64,000 nucleotides of DNA from Haladaptatus sp. QDMS2 (GTDB lineage Archaea; Halobacteriota; Halobacteria; Halobacteriales; Halococcaceae): positions 1,922,001-1,986,000 of the forward strand of contig NZ_CP119791.1 in NCBI RefSeq assembly GCF_029338295.1. The letters run 5' to 3'. Every line of letters begins with the position of its first letter. The first letter of the stretch is position 1. Position numbers and translations under genes: made by a program. The notes beneath the pieces were generated by a model that saw only the letters and a list, made by a program, of their open reading frames with translations, did not search any database and was not told the origin of the DNA. Of the stretch, positions 34,113 to 42,935 are shown in pieces.

Positions 34113-34285
34113 TCGAGTAAACCGACGGCTGGGACGGCCTTCAATGTTCGTTCGTGGCGAGCAGGCGACACCGAATCCGCCCACGAGACGGCGTGTCGCA
34201 CGACCGCAGTGCGTCCCGTGGCTGGCGTGCAGGTGATGTCACTCCGTGGTCGCGGCTTCGGTGATAAAAGGCAGGGTGGACGGGC

Positions 34286-35251
34286 CTAGTTGTGGATGCC
34301 CATCGCTTCGATCTGTTCTTGGTAGCGGTTCCGGATGGTGACCTCGGTGACCTGCGCGACGTCTGCGACTTCTCGCTGGGTCTTCTTCTCGTTGCAGAGC
34401 AGCGAAGCGGCGTAGATAGCAGCGGCGGCGTAACCGGTCGGCGATTTGCCGGACAGCAGGCCTTTTTCGGCGGTCGTCTCGATAATCTCGTTTGCCTTCG
34501 ACTGAACTTCTTCAGAGAGGTTGAGTTCAGAGCAGAACCGGGGGACGTACTTCTTCGGGTCCACTGGACGCATTTCGAGACCGAGTTCCTGTGAGATGTA
34601 GCGATAGGTGCGGCCAATCTCCTTGCGTTCGACACGCGAGACCTCGGAAATCTCCTCTAAGCTACGCGGGATGCCTTCCTTGCGGCAGGCGGCGTAGAGT
34701 GCGGACGTGGCGACCCCCTCAATCGAACGTCCGCGAATGAGGTCTTCTTTCAATGCGCGGCGGTAGATAACACTCGCAACTTCGCGGACTGACCGTGGCA
34801 CACCGAGCGCGGAGGCCATGCGGTCGATTTCGGAGAGCGCGAACTGCAGGTTCCGTTCGCCCGCATCCTTCGTGCGAATGCGCTCTTGCCACTTGCGGAG
34901 TCGGTGCATCTGACTGCGCTTTTTCGACGAAATAGAGCGGCCGTAGGCGTCCTTGTCTTTCCAGTCGATGGTCGTCGTAAGCCCCTTGTCGTGCATCGTC
35001 TGCGTCGTCGGTGCACCTACACGCGACTTTTGCTGGCGTTCCTGGTGGTTGAACGCCCGCCACTCCGGACCTGGGTCGATGTTTTCCTCTTCGACGACTA
35101 AGCCACAGTCGTCACAGACAATCTCCCCCCGGTCTGTACTCTTGACAAGATTCTCAGATTCACATTCAGGACAAGTGCGAACCCCCTCTCGCTCCTCCCC
35201 GGTTGATTCCTCCTCGAGCGTACGCTCCCGTGTTCGGGTGGACCGTGTCAT
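34286..35251 (-). CDS. tfb: Transcription initiation factor TFB
   Basis: 321 residues. An N-terminal zinc ribbon (C27, C30, C46, C49) is followed by the B-reader/finger region ([21 protein letters not shown]) and two cyclin repeats (about 125-215 and 220-310, with [17 protein letters not shown] and [18 protein letters not shown]). It recruits RNA polymerase to TBP-bound promoters. A minus-strand TATA element (TTTAAG, 35281-35286) lies 30-35 bases before the ATG. A second tfb occurs at 57.1 kb; haloarchaea usually carry several. Confidence 0.95.
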   Translation of the reverse strand: MTRSTRTRERTLEEESTGEEREGVRTCPECESENLVKSTDRGEIVCDDCGLVVEEENIDPGPEWRAFNHQERQQKSRVGAPTTQTMHDKGLTTTIDWKDKDAYGRSISSKKRSQMHRLRKWQERIRTKDAGERNLQFALSEIDRMASALGVPRSVREVASVIYRRALKEDLIRGRSIEGVATSALYAACRKEGIPRSLEEISEVSRVERKEIGRTYRYISQELGLEMRPVDPKKYVPRFCSELNLSEEVQSKANEIIETTAEKGLLSGKSPTGYAAAAIYAASLLCNEKKTQREVADVAQVTEVTIRNRYQEQIEAMGIHN

Positions 35252-35280
35252 CGCATTTTTATAGTAGTAACACCGAGCTA

Positions 35281-35286
35281 CTTAAA
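35281..35286 (-). promoter_or_regulatory. TATA box of the first tfb gene
   Basis: TTTAAG on the minus strand, 30-35 bases before the tfb ATG, predicts a leaderless mRNA. The second AT-rich stretch next to the start (TATAAAAATG) is too close to be the TATA box. Confidence 0.45.
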
Positions 35287-35391
35287 CCCTTGGTGTGGAT
35301 CTTGTGGCTCGTCCGAGGACAGGTACAGATCACACCAGCGAAAAACCGCAGTACAGCGCCGATGTGAGACTGTGTTGCCGGAAAGATAAAC

Positions 35392-35408
35392 CGGAAATCG
35401 TATATTAG
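35392..35408 (+). promoter_or_regulatory. BRE and TATA box of the rnhA operon
   Basis: CGGAAAT followed by TATATTAG (35401-35408), 23-30 bases before the rnhA ATG, gives a typical leaderless haloarchaeal promoter. Confidence 0.55.
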
Positions 35409-35430
35409 ACTATCAGTGACTTCACCTCCA

Positions 35431-36024
35431 ATGCCAGTCATCGAGTGCGATGTAGCAGAGGCCCGAGACCGCCTGCAAGCGGCGGGTATCGAAGTGCAAG
35501 CAGGCAACACAGACCACGAGCAGTGGCGGGCCTCCTACGAGGGCGCGACGGCCGTCGCCTACGCGGACAAGGTCGTGATTCAGGGAACGAACACCGCTCG
35601 ACTGGCTGGCCTCCTCGAAGGTGGTGGCGGCCGCGCGCACCTCTACTTCGACGGCGCGAGCCGCGGGAATCCCGGTCCGGCTTCCGTCGGCTGGGTCATC
35701 GTGACCGGCGACGGTATCGTCGCGGAGGGGAGCGAACGAATCGGTGAGACGACCAACAACCGAGCCGAGTACGAGGCGCTCATCACGGTACTCGAAGTCG
35801 CCGCCGATTACGGATTCGACGAGATACACGTTCGCGGTGACTCCCAACTCGTCGTCAAGCAGGTTCGCGGCGAGTGGAACGCAAACGACCCCGGGATGCG
35901 CGAACGACGAGTACGCGTCCACGAACTGCTCGGAAACTTCGGCGAGTGGTCGCTCGACCACGTTCCGCGAGAGATAAACGAACACGCTGACAAGCTTGCG
36001 AACGAGGCCCTCGACGATGCCTGA
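35431..36024 (+). CDS. rnhA: Ribonuclease HI with N-terminal extension
   Basis: 197 residues. The RNase H fold occupies about 68-195 with all four catalytic acids: D74 (YFDGASRGNPG), E113 (NNRAEYEAL), D137 (VRGDSQLVV) and D187 (HADKLA). It cleaves RNA in RNA-DNA hybrids. The first 65 residues are a separate small domain ending ADKVVIQGTNTARLAGLLE, which recalls the strand-helix pattern of the TBP-like N-domain in RNase HIII (weak). Its TGA overlaps the next ATG by eight bases. Confidence 0.92.
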   Translation: MPVIECDVAEARDRLQAAGIEVQAGNTDHEQWRASYEGATAVAYADKVVIQGTNTARLAGLLEGGGGRAHLYFDGASRGNPGPASVGWVIVTGDGIVAEGSERIGETTNNRAEYEALITVLEVAADYGFDEIHVRGDSQLVVKQVRGEWNANDPGMRERRVRVHELLGNFGEWSLDHVPREINEHADKLANEALDDA

Positions 36025-36571
36025 AGTACCTGACGACGTGATAGCTGAGGCAGAGCGACTGACGAGACTGGCGCTTTCAGTCGTCGACGAAAACGAGGCG
36101 GCGGCTCACCGAGCACGGCGAGACCAGCTCGTCGCCGGATACGATTTCGTCGCTCGCGTCCGCGAGGAAGGAACGCGCCACACGCTGGTGCTGTACCCGA
36201 CCGAGTGGGTCGAAGACGACGAGGTGCAGTTCGACCGCATCCGGGATACGTCGCGGGCGATAGAGCGCGTCATCGACGGCACCGGCGCGGAGAGCGAGTG
36301 GGAAGCCGTCGAAGCGCACAATCAGGCTCTCGTCGAACAGATCAGCACCGAGTTCGGTGACGACCACGCGGCGAACGTCCGGAAGTTCGCCGATTTCATG
36401 GGCAACCACTACGTTCGGCGGCTGGACTCCGCGACGACCGCAGAGGTAGAAGAATTCCTCTCAGAGTACTATCTGCGCAACACGTGGCCGACCGACGCGC
36501 AAAAAACGATTGTGCGAGCGAGTCTGGCGCGAGCGTTCGAACTCGCGGGCAGAGAGTCGCCGCCGTTATAG
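36017..36571 (+). CDS. rnhA-operon protein (DUF7108-like)
   Basis: 184 residues, acidic, with helical segments and a central beta part (RHTLVLYPTEWVEDDEVQFDRIRDT). It matches the haloarchaeal protein usually found after rnhA (DUF7108 type). No motif suggests an enzyme. Overlap with rnhA by eight bases implies translational coupling, so a role tied to RNase HI is likely but unproven. Its end overlaps convergent padR by six bases. Confidence 0.8.
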   Translation: MPEVPDDVIAEAERLTRLALSVVDENEAAAHRARRDQLVAGYDFVARVREEGTRHTLVLYPTEWVEDDEVQFDRIRDTSRAIERVIDGTGAESEWEAVEAHNQALVEQISTEFGDDHAANVRKFADFMGNHYVRRLDSATTAEVEEFLSEYYLRNTWPTDAQKTIVRASLARAFELAGRESPPL

Positions 36572-36925
36572 CTGCTTGTTGATGATGTCGCGAACGGTTG
36601 ACGCCCGGTCGTCCTCGTTCACGAACTTCGAGAGAATCCACTCGAGTTTGTCGACGACCGCGCCCTCACCCTTGCTGGTGAGTGCGTACTGGTTGGTGCG
36701 CTTGTCGAGTTCACTCTTCTCTACGAGTCCCATCTCCACGAGGTCGTCTAAGTTGGGGTAGAGACGCCCGTGGTTCACCTCTGAGCCGTAGTACGACTCG
36801 AGTTCCCGCTTGATTGCGAGCCCGTACATCGGTTTTTCGCTCAGGATGACGAGAATGTTCTGTTGGAACGCTGTCAGGTTCCGGACCATGCCCAGGTCAT
36901 TCGATACTGCTTGTGCCTCTGACAT
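36566..36925 (-). CDS. PadR-family transcriptional regulator
   Basis: 119 residues. The winged-helix core NLTAFQQNILVILSEKPMYGLAIKRELESYYGSEV is followed by the HGRLYPNLDDLVEMGLVEKSE wing of PadR proteins and a short C-terminal helix for dimerisation. The ATG at 36925 sits 24-31 bases after a minus-strand TATA (GTTAAATGG). An inverted repeat, GACATA/TATGTC, spans the start codon, so autorepression is likely. It may also control the divergent ppa gene. Confidence 0.88.
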   Translation of the reverse strand: MSEAQAVSNDLGMVRNLTAFQQNILVILSEKPMYGLAIKRELESYYGSEVNHGRLYPNLDDLVEMGLVEKSELDKRTNQYALTSKGEGAVVDKLEWILSKFVNEDDRASTVRDIINKQL

Positions 36926-36940
36926 AGGGGATGATATGTC
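36921..36940. promoter_or_regulatory. Inverted repeat over the padR start codon (probable operator)
   Basis: GACATA (36921-36926) and TATGTC (36935-36940) are exact inverted repeats with an eight-base spacer and overlap the ATG of a probably leaderless padR mRNA. PadR-family sites are often ATGT/ACAT dyads, which these arms contain. Confidence 0.5.
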
Positions 36941-37115
36941 ACCAATCCATTTAACACTTCTCAACCAATCAGCGGGTTTCACGCCGGCTACCGGTGCTTA
37001 TTGCCGACAGATTGGTGGGAACCGGCGTGCTGTGGAGCAGATAGGGTCAGCGTGTGGCGCCACCTCGCGGGCATGCCGAAAGGACTTTTTTCCCCCCTCA
37101 CCGACACGCAGGTGC

Positions 37116-37649
37116 ATGGCGAATCTCTGGGAAGATCTGCAGACAGGGCCGAACTCGCCCGAAGTGATCAACGTCGTCGTCGAGTGTCTCAAAGGTGAAC
37201 GCAACAAGTACGAGTACGACAAGGACATCCCCGGTGTCGTCCTCGACCGCGTACTTCACTCGAACGTCCACTACCCGAGCGACTACGGGTTCATCCCGCG
37301 CTCGTACTACGACGACGAAGACCCATTCGACGCGCTCGTCCTCGTAGAGGACGCGACGTTCCCCGGGTGCATCATCGAAGCCCGTCCGGTCGCCCTCATG
37401 AAGATGGACGACGATGGCGAACAGGACGACAAGGTCATCGCTGTTCCGAACGAGGACCCACGCTTCGACCACATCGAGGACTTAGAAGACATCCCACAGC
37501 ACCTGCGCGACGAAATTGACGAGTTCTTCTCGACGTACAAAAACCTAGAGAAGGGCAAGGAAGTCACGACGCAGGGCTGGGAAGACAAGCAGGCGGCGTA
37601 CGACGCCATCGAACACGCACGCGACCTCTACGCACAGCACTTCGGCTGA
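37116..37649 (+). CDS. ppa: Inorganic pyrophosphatase (family I)
   Basis: 177 residues. Family I blocks are complete: KGERNKYEYDKD, HYPSDYGFIPRSYYDDEDPFDALVL with the metal-binding Asp residues, and VIAVPNEDPRFDHI. It hydrolyses pyrophosphate and drives biosynthesis forward. The start at 37116 (MANLWEDLQTGP) is the family opening. It lies 190 bases from divergent padR, a gap containing three CCAAT-type words (two forward, one reverse) whose meaning is unclear. Confidence 0.95.
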   Translation: MANLWEDLQTGPNSPEVINVVVECLKGERNKYEYDKDIPGVVLDRVLHSNVHYPSDYGFIPRSYYDDEDPFDALVLVEDATFPGCIIEARPVALMKMDDDGEQDDKVIAVPNEDPRFDHIEDLEDIPQHLRDEIDEFFSTYKNLEKGKEVTTQGWEDKQAAYDAIEHARDLYAQHFG

Positions 37650-37819
37650 ACGGTCGCTGTCGGCGACACCGCCAACACCCTCACGTTTTCGGCTGTGTTC
37701 GATTACCCGACCCACGGGTGTGGCGCGGGTCGCCGTCACGAATTGCCGCAATCGACGAGTCCACCTGATTTTCGCAGTCGAAACGAAACTTCTTGTGCCC
37801 CACGACGGAATGGGTGGGT

Positions 37820-39163
37820 ATGGGTTTGTTCGACCGGCTCCGTGGCGACGATGCTCCTCGCGTCGCTTTCTTCGGTATCGACGGCGTACCGTACAGCCTT
37901 CTCGCAGAACACGAGGACGAATTTCCGAACCTCGCCGCACTCGCGGACGAGGGGGCGTCCGGTGCAATCGACAGCATCGTCCCGCCCGAATCGAGCGCCT
38001 GCTGGCCATCGCTTACCACGGGGAAGAATCCCGGTGAGACTGGTGTCTACGGGTTCCAGGACCGCGAGGTCGGTTCCTACGACACGTACGTCCCGATGGG
38101 GCGCGACGTGCAGGCGGAACGCCTCTGGGACCGCGTGACCTCCGAGGGACGCAACGCGACGGTGATGAACGTCCCCGTCACGTTCCCACCCCAGCGCAAC
38201 GTCCAGCGCATGGTCTCCGGGTTCCTCTCACCGAGCCTCGACAAAGCGAGCTATCCAGACGATCTGGAATCGACGCTCGCCGACTTCGGCTACCGAATCG
38301 ACGTGAACGCCAAACTGGGCCACGACGACGACAAGACCGCCTTCATCGAGGACGCCCACAAGACCCTCGACGGACGGTTCAAGGCGTTCAAGCACTTCGT
38401 CGAGCAGGACGACTGGGACCTCTTCTTCGGCGTCTTCATGACGACCGACCGGGTGAATCACTTCCTGTTCAAGGACTACGAACACGACGGCGAGTACAAG
38501 GAGGAGTTCATGGAGTTCTACCGGAAGGTAGACCGCTACCTCGGCGAACTCCGCAACGCGCTTGCAGACGACGTGACGATGGTGGTCGCGAGCGACCACG
38601 GCTTTACCACCCTTAACTACGAGGTTCACTGCAACGCCTGGCTCAACGAAGAAGGGTGGCTCGATTACCAGGATGACGACCACTCCGGACTCGACGACAT
38701 CTCCGGGGACACGAAGGCCTACTCGCTCATTCCCGGCCGCTTCTACATCAACTTAGAGGGGCGCGAACCCCGCGGCAGCGTCCCACAGGACGAATACGAA
38801 GCCGTCCGCGACGAACTCAAGTCGAAGCTCGAAGCACTCGAAGGCCCCGACGGCAAGAAGGTTGCACAGCGCGTGGTCAAGAAGGAAGAGGCTTTCCGCG
38901 GCGACCACGAGGACATCGCTCCCGACCTCGTCGTCATCCCGAACCACGGCTACGACCTGAAATCCGGGTTCAAGCCACACGGCGACGTCTTCGACGTCGG
39001 ACCACGAAACGGGATGCACAGTTTCGACAACGCCTCGCTCTACATCGACGACCAGAACGCGACCATCCGCGACGCGGACCTCTTCGACATCACGCCGACC
39101 ATCCTCGACCTGATGGATATCGACTTCGCCCGCGACGCCTACGACGGCGCGAGCCTGCTCTAA
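37820..39163 (+). CDS. Alkaline phosphatase superfamily / nucleotide pyrophosphatase-like enzyme
   Basis: 447 residues of the type I phosphodiesterase/nucleotide pyrophosphatase fold. The first metal Asp is in FFGIDGVPYSLL, the nucleophile is probably in SSACWPSLTTGKNPG, the distal metal site is VVASDHGFTTLNYEVH, and HSFDNASLYI closes the site. No signal peptide is present, so it is cytoplasmic. Related haloarchaeal and archaeal proteins occur near nucleotide and sulfur genes; the substrate is unknown. It is convergent with cetZ, overlapping by four bases. Confidence 0.87.
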   Translation: MGLFDRLRGDDAPRVAFFGIDGVPYSLLAEHEDEFPNLAALADEGASGAIDSIVPPESSACWPSLTTGKNPGETGVYGFQDREVGSYDTYVPMGRDVQAERLWDRVTSEGRNATVMNVPVTFPPQRNVQRMVSGFLSPSLDKASYPDDLESTLADFGYRIDVNAKLGHDDDKTAFIEDAHKTLDGRFKAFKHFVEQDDWDLFFGVFMTTDRVNHFLFKDYEHDGEYKEEFMEFYRKVDRYLGELRNALADDVTMVVASDHGFTTLNYEVHCNAWLNEEGWLDYQDDDHSGLDDISGDTKAYSLIPGRFYINLEGREPRGSVPQDEYEAVRDELKSKLEALEGPDGKKVAQRVVKKEEAFRGDHEDIAPDLVVIPNHGYDLKSGFKPHGDVFDVGPRNGMHSFDNASLYIDDQNATIRDADLFDITPTILDLMDIDFARDAYDGASLL

Positions 39164-40239
39164 AACAGGTCCTCTAACTGGTCGTTTTTGAACGCGGCCG
39201 CCGGGTCCGCCCGCTTCTCTGGGCGCGACTCGTGGGCCACTTTCGCCCGCTCCATGAACTCCCTGAGCCGTGGCGACCGCTCGACGCCACACACGAGCAC
39301 CAGCACCGCGATGCGCTCGCTGTCGAGCGGGAAGTCGCCACCACGAACCTGCATGCTCCCCGTCTCGTCTTCGAGCCACCGCCGCGCCTTTTCGACGCCC
39401 TTCCTCGAAAGTCGGTCGGGCTTACCCGCGACGACGAGCAGCGCAGCTTCAGCGTCCACCGCGTTCGGCAGACTTGACCCGGTGAGCAGCGCGTTCCGGG
39501 CAACACTCGTGATAACGGTCAGATTCTCGCCCGCGTCTGGACTCGCCGTCGCACTGGCGTAGCCGAGGGCAGCAATACCGCCCGCCCGGAGGGTGTTGAT
39601 GACCTCGCTCGAATCGACGACGCTCTCCCCGACACCCTCCGTCGCCTCGCCCGCCGCGAGCAGGAGGCCGACTCGCTGGGCGATGTGCTCGTTTATCGTC
39701 CCGAACCCTTCTTCGACGCTCTCGCCCGTTGCGTGCCACGCGTCGTTGTCGATGAGCAACACGGCGTCTGCCTCGCGGGCCACCGTCTTCAGCGACCGAC
39801 CTGCGTTCGCCTGATAAAGCGACCCCTCGCTACGCCCGGGGAGCACACCGATGACGTACACTGGAATGTCGTAGATTCGTTTCAGGTGGCGGGCGAGAAC
39901 CGGCGCACCGCCGCTGCCCGTGCCCCCGCCGAGTCCAGCGACGATGAACAGTGCCTCCGCCTCCGAGGTGATGCGCCCGTCGAGCGCGTCCATCACTTCC
40001 GGAGCGTCTTCGTCCATGATTTTCGCGCCGAGTTCGTTGTCGCCACCGACGCCGTGGCCCTTCACCCGCTCCTGGCCGATGAGTAGTGTATCGATGGAGA
40101 GTCCCTGGAGGTCCGCGTGCGCGGAGTTCACCGCGAGTGCTCCGCGAATCGCGTCGAACCCCATTCTGGCGTCGAACTCGGCCATTCGTTGCGTGAGTTT
40201 CCCCCCGGCCTGTCCGACCCCGATGAGAACGGCTTTCAT
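39160..40239 (-). CDS. cetZ: CetZ tubulin-like protein
   Basis: 359 residues. The opening MKAVLIGVGQAGGKL and the GTP signature GGGTGSG (104-110) are those of the haloarchaeal CetZ family, intermediate between FtsZ and tubulin. CetZ proteins shape cells and support motility rather than dividing them. The position between a phosphatase gene and the HVO_0758-containing block resembles Haloferax cetZ2, so a CetZ2-type paralogue is possible. The C-terminal tail carries the helical RADPAAAFKNDQLEDLF end. Confidence 0.93.
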   Translation of the reverse strand: MKAVLIGVGQAGGKLTQRMAEFDARMGFDAIRGALAVNSAHADLQGLSIDTLLIGQERVKGHGVGGDNELGAKIMDEDAPEVMDALDGRITSEAEALFIVAGLGGGTGSGGAPVLARHLKRIYDIPVYVIGVLPGRSEGSLYQANAGRSLKTVAREADAVLLIDNDAWHATGESVEEGFGTINEHIAQRVGLLLAAGEATEGVGESVVDSSEVINTLRAGGIAALGYASATASPDAGENLTVITSVARNALLTGSSLPNAVDAEAALLVVAGKPDRLSRKGVEKARRWLEDETGSMQVRGGDFPLDSERIAVLVLVCGVERSPRLREFMERAKVAHESRPEKRADPAAAFKNDQLEDLF

Positions 40240-40313
40240 ACGAGAATGTCGATTGCTGAACTAATCAACGTTGTCCCGGACATTCAAAGCAGATGGCGCG
40301 ACCAGCGTCGGCT

Positions 40314-41513
40314 ATGGTCGATACAGAAACGCTCGAAACCCGGTTGCAAGCCGTCGAACGCGCACTCACCGATTCCGACCACTCCGTCGCCGCGATTCTC
40401 AACGCTCAGCGGGAGGTGACGGCAGAGCCATCCCGACCCATCGAAGGGTCGGTGACGGGACCAGTCACGCTCTCGGTGGACGGAGCACCCTCGTATCTCA
40501 CACTGGCGGCGGTCACCCACGAGTCCGTACCCGCCGTGAACCGAGGCGAGACGACGCATCCGCTCGTCGCTCGAAATCAAAATCTGTTCACCATTCCGTA
40601 CGGCGATGTCGCGAATACGGTGACTGCGGGACTTGGAGGCAATGAGGAGCGGACAGGCCTCCGAACCGCCGCACAGGTCCTGAAAGCGGCGCGTTCCGTC
40701 TCAGCCGCCACCGCGAACGAATCGCTCGCCACGAACCGTCGTGAACTCGAAGCGTCGGTGTCTACGGGGACAGGTCACGTCACCTCACGCCTCGTCACGG
40801 CCCTGAGACGGGAGGGAGTTGGGGCGAGCGACGACGCCCGGGAGCAACTCGTCGAGGATGCGCTCGGTCGATGGCAGACACCAGCGGGCAGGGCGCTCGC
40901 ACTGGCAAACGGGTCGGCTACCCGGGCAGTGGCACGGGCGGGTGCGGCCGAAGACGACTCCCGCACCGCGGAGCGACTCGCCGTTCGGTTGGACGTGGCA
41001 GTCGCAGAATCGCTGCAAGAACAGGCATCCCGACCGACCGAGGAAGTGGTGAATACCACGCTTCAGACGACCAGAACCGTCTCCCAGACGGTGGCGAAAG
41101 AGGTCATCGCGAACGCGACAGAGCACCACAGCAAAGCGGTGCTCGAACGGCGACTCAACCGCTCGTTCGCCCGGCTTCCGGCTGGCCTTCCGGTCGCGCC
41201 GGTGCCGGGGTACTGGTACGCGACGACGAACCTCTGGACGGTCGATGTCGCTGGAGCATACACTCGATTCACAGTCGCGTCGTCCACTGGACCCCGGGGA
41301 ATCGCCTACACCCGGGCGGGTCAGACAGTAACGCTCGACGTCGATGACGACGGCGTCGTCGAACAGTTTGGACGCGCTCCGAAAATGTCGTTCACCGTCG
41401 AAACGGCTGTCGTGGTCGTCGTCCCACCGGGTCGCGCCGGCGTCGGCGATATCGACGGCGACGCGGACGAACGCTCTCCGGGCTGGCCCACCAGCAGTAC
41501 CGGTGGCAAGTGA
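40314..41513 (+). CDS. Apparent chimera: DUF7310-like N-terminus fused to DUF7286-like C-terminus
   Basis: 399 residues (an ATG at 40293 would add seven). Residues 1-30 (VDTETLETRLQAVERALTD) look like the start of haloarchaeal DUF7310 coiled-coil proteins. From about residue 45 on (SVTGPVTLSVDGAPSYLTL, and GLPVAPVPGYWYATTNLW near the end), the sequence looks like the C-terminal part of DUF7286 proteins. In other haloarchaea those families flank a Tad-like pilus/secretion cluster, as I recall. No signal peptide or membrane helix is present, although DUF7286 proteins are membrane-associated. It may be a deletion relic, though the frame is intact. Confidence 0.6.
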   Translation: MVDTETLETRLQAVERALTDSDHSVAAILNAQREVTAEPSRPIEGSVTGPVTLSVDGAPSYLTLAAVTHESVPAVNRGETTHPLVARNQNLFTIPYGDVANTVTAGLGGNEERTGLRTAAQVLKAARSVSAATANESLATNRRELEASVSTGTGHVTSRLVTALRREGVGASDDAREQLVEDALGRWQTPAGRALALANGSATRAVARAGAAEDDSRTAERLAVRLDVAVAESLQEQASRPTEEVVNTTLQTTRTVSQTVAKEVIANATEHHSKAVLERRLNRSFARLPAGLPVAPVPGYWYATTNLWTVDVAGAYTRFTVASSTGPRGIAYTRAGQTVTLDVDDDGVVEQFGRAPKMSFTVETAVVVVVPPGRAGVGDIDGDADERSPGWPTSSTGGK

Positions 41514-41547
41514 CAACCACTTGTACCGGGAGGTTCTACAGAGGCGC

Positions 41548-41976
41548 ATGTTGTACGACGTGAGCGACGAGCCGGGCGAACTGTCGCCCACCGAACTGCG
41601 AGCCCTCTACGAAGCTGAGTTGCGCGAGACGATTTCTGCGGTCGGCATCGAGTCCGTGGCCGCAGCGAGCGACGTGGACATAGAAACCGTCGAGGCGCTG
41701 GCTGGCGGCGAGTCACCCGCACTGACGCTCGAAGACGCAGCGGCGATTCTCGCCTGTGACGACGCGCTCCCCGACAAACGAACCATCCTGATGGAGGTCC
41801 GCGACCACCTGCTCATGGGAATGACCACGGCCATCCTCGACGTGGAAGCCATCGAGTCCGGGCTGAACAACCACCTCGACGCGCGCGACATCCAGCAGAA
41901 AGTCGAGGGTCGTGCGCCGATGACGCTGAGCGAGTTCGCAGCGCTCCACCAGTTCATCGAGAGTCGAAAACGCTGA
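41548..41976 (+). CDS. DUF5791 family protein
   Basis: 142 residues. The core LSPTELRALYEAELRETISAVGIESVAAASDVD and TLEDAAAILACDDALPDKRTILMEVRDHLLMGMTTAILDV match haloarchaeal DUF5791. It is helical with no visible catalytic motif. Its stop overlaps the ATG of the epimerase gene by one base (TGATG), so they are cotranslated. Function is unknown. Confidence 0.85.
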   Translation: MLYDVSDEPGELSPTELRALYEAELRETISAVGIESVAAASDVDIETVEALAGGESPALTLEDAAAILACDDALPDKRTILMEVRDHLLMGMTTAILDVEAIESGLNNHLDARDIQQKVEGRAPMTLSEFAALHQFIESRKR

Positions 41977-42869
41977 TGCGCGTCGCAATCCTCGGCTGTG
42001 GCTACGTCGGGCTGGAACTCGGTCGCCAGCTCACGCCCCGCCAGGAGGTGTGGGGCGTCAGGCGCTCTGCCGAGGGCCGAAACGCCATCGACGCGGCCGG
42101 TTTCGAGCCGATTCGCGCAGACCTGACCGACCCCGACTCACTCGGTGCGATTCCAGACATCGATGCCCTCGTGTTCGCGGCGAGTTCTGGTGGCCGCGGA
42201 GCGGCCGCTGCCCGCCGCATCTTCGTCGAGGGATTACAAGGAGCAATCGACCACTTCGGGGCGAGAGCGAACGCTCCAGACCGACTCGTCTACACCTCGA
42301 GTACAGGCGTCTATGGCGACCACGGCGGCGAGTGGGTGGACGAAGCGACGCCCATCGAGCCGACGACAGAGAAGACGCGTGTGCTCGCCGAAGCAGAACG
42401 AGTCGCCATCGAATCGGCCGCCGACGCGGGAATCGATGGAACAGTCGCACGATTCGCCGGGTTGTACGGCCCAGACCGCTACCGGCTCAACCGTTACCTC
42501 TCGGGCCCGGTCACGGAGGGGTATCTCAACATGGTCCACCGCGACGATGCGGCCGGTGCGCTGGCCTATTTCCTCGAAGCGGACCTTGCACGCGGGGAGG
42601 TAGTGCTGGTCGCAGACGACGAACCGGCCGCGAAGTGGACGTTCGCCGATTGGCTCGCCACGGAGTGCGGCGTGCCGGAACCGGCGAAGCGAACGAAAGC
42701 CGAGCGCCTCGAAGCCGACGCACTCTCCGAGGCGGCGAGGCGGCGGATTCTGACGAGCAAGCGCTGTTCGAACGACTATCTCCGCGCTCTCGGGTACAAA
42801 TTCGCGTTCCCGACGTACCGCGAGGGCTATCGCGCTGCTATCGACGCGTACCGCCAGCAGAACCGGTAG
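41976..42869 (+). CDS. NAD(P)-dependent epimerase/dehydratase-like SDR
   Basis: 297 residues of the extended SDR fold. The Rossmann motif is GCGYVGLELG, followed by LVFAASSGGRG, the YTSSTGVYGDHGGEW active-site segment and RFAGLYGPDRYRLNR. It resembles YeeZ-type proteins acting on nucleotide sugars or glycan precursors; the substrate cannot be told. It starts inside the stop of the DUF5791 gene. Confidence 0.86.
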   Translation: MRVAILGCGYVGLELGRQLTPRQEVWGVRRSAEGRNAIDAAGFEPIRADLTDPDSLGAIPDIDALVFAASSGGRGAAAARRIFVEGLQGAIDHFGARANAPDRLVYTSSTGVYGDHGGEWVDEATPIEPTTEKTRVLAEAERVAIESAADAGIDGTVARFAGLYGPDRYRLNRYLSGPVTEGYLNMVHRDDAAGALAYFLEADLARGEVVLVADDEPAAKWTFADWLATECGVPEPAKRTKAERLEADALSEAARRRILTSKRCSNDYLRALGYKFAFPTYREGYRAAIDAYRQQNR

Positions 42870-42935
42870 CCAGCGAAGAACCCATACCCAGTGTCGTGGT
42901 TGAGGGTAACATACTTACCAATTCGCGTAGAGCGA

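Noticed and set aside
37650-37819. Possible small gene in the 170-base gap after ppa
   Set aside because: No frame with a plausible start, codon pattern or homology; the gap holds only GC-rich direct and inverted words.
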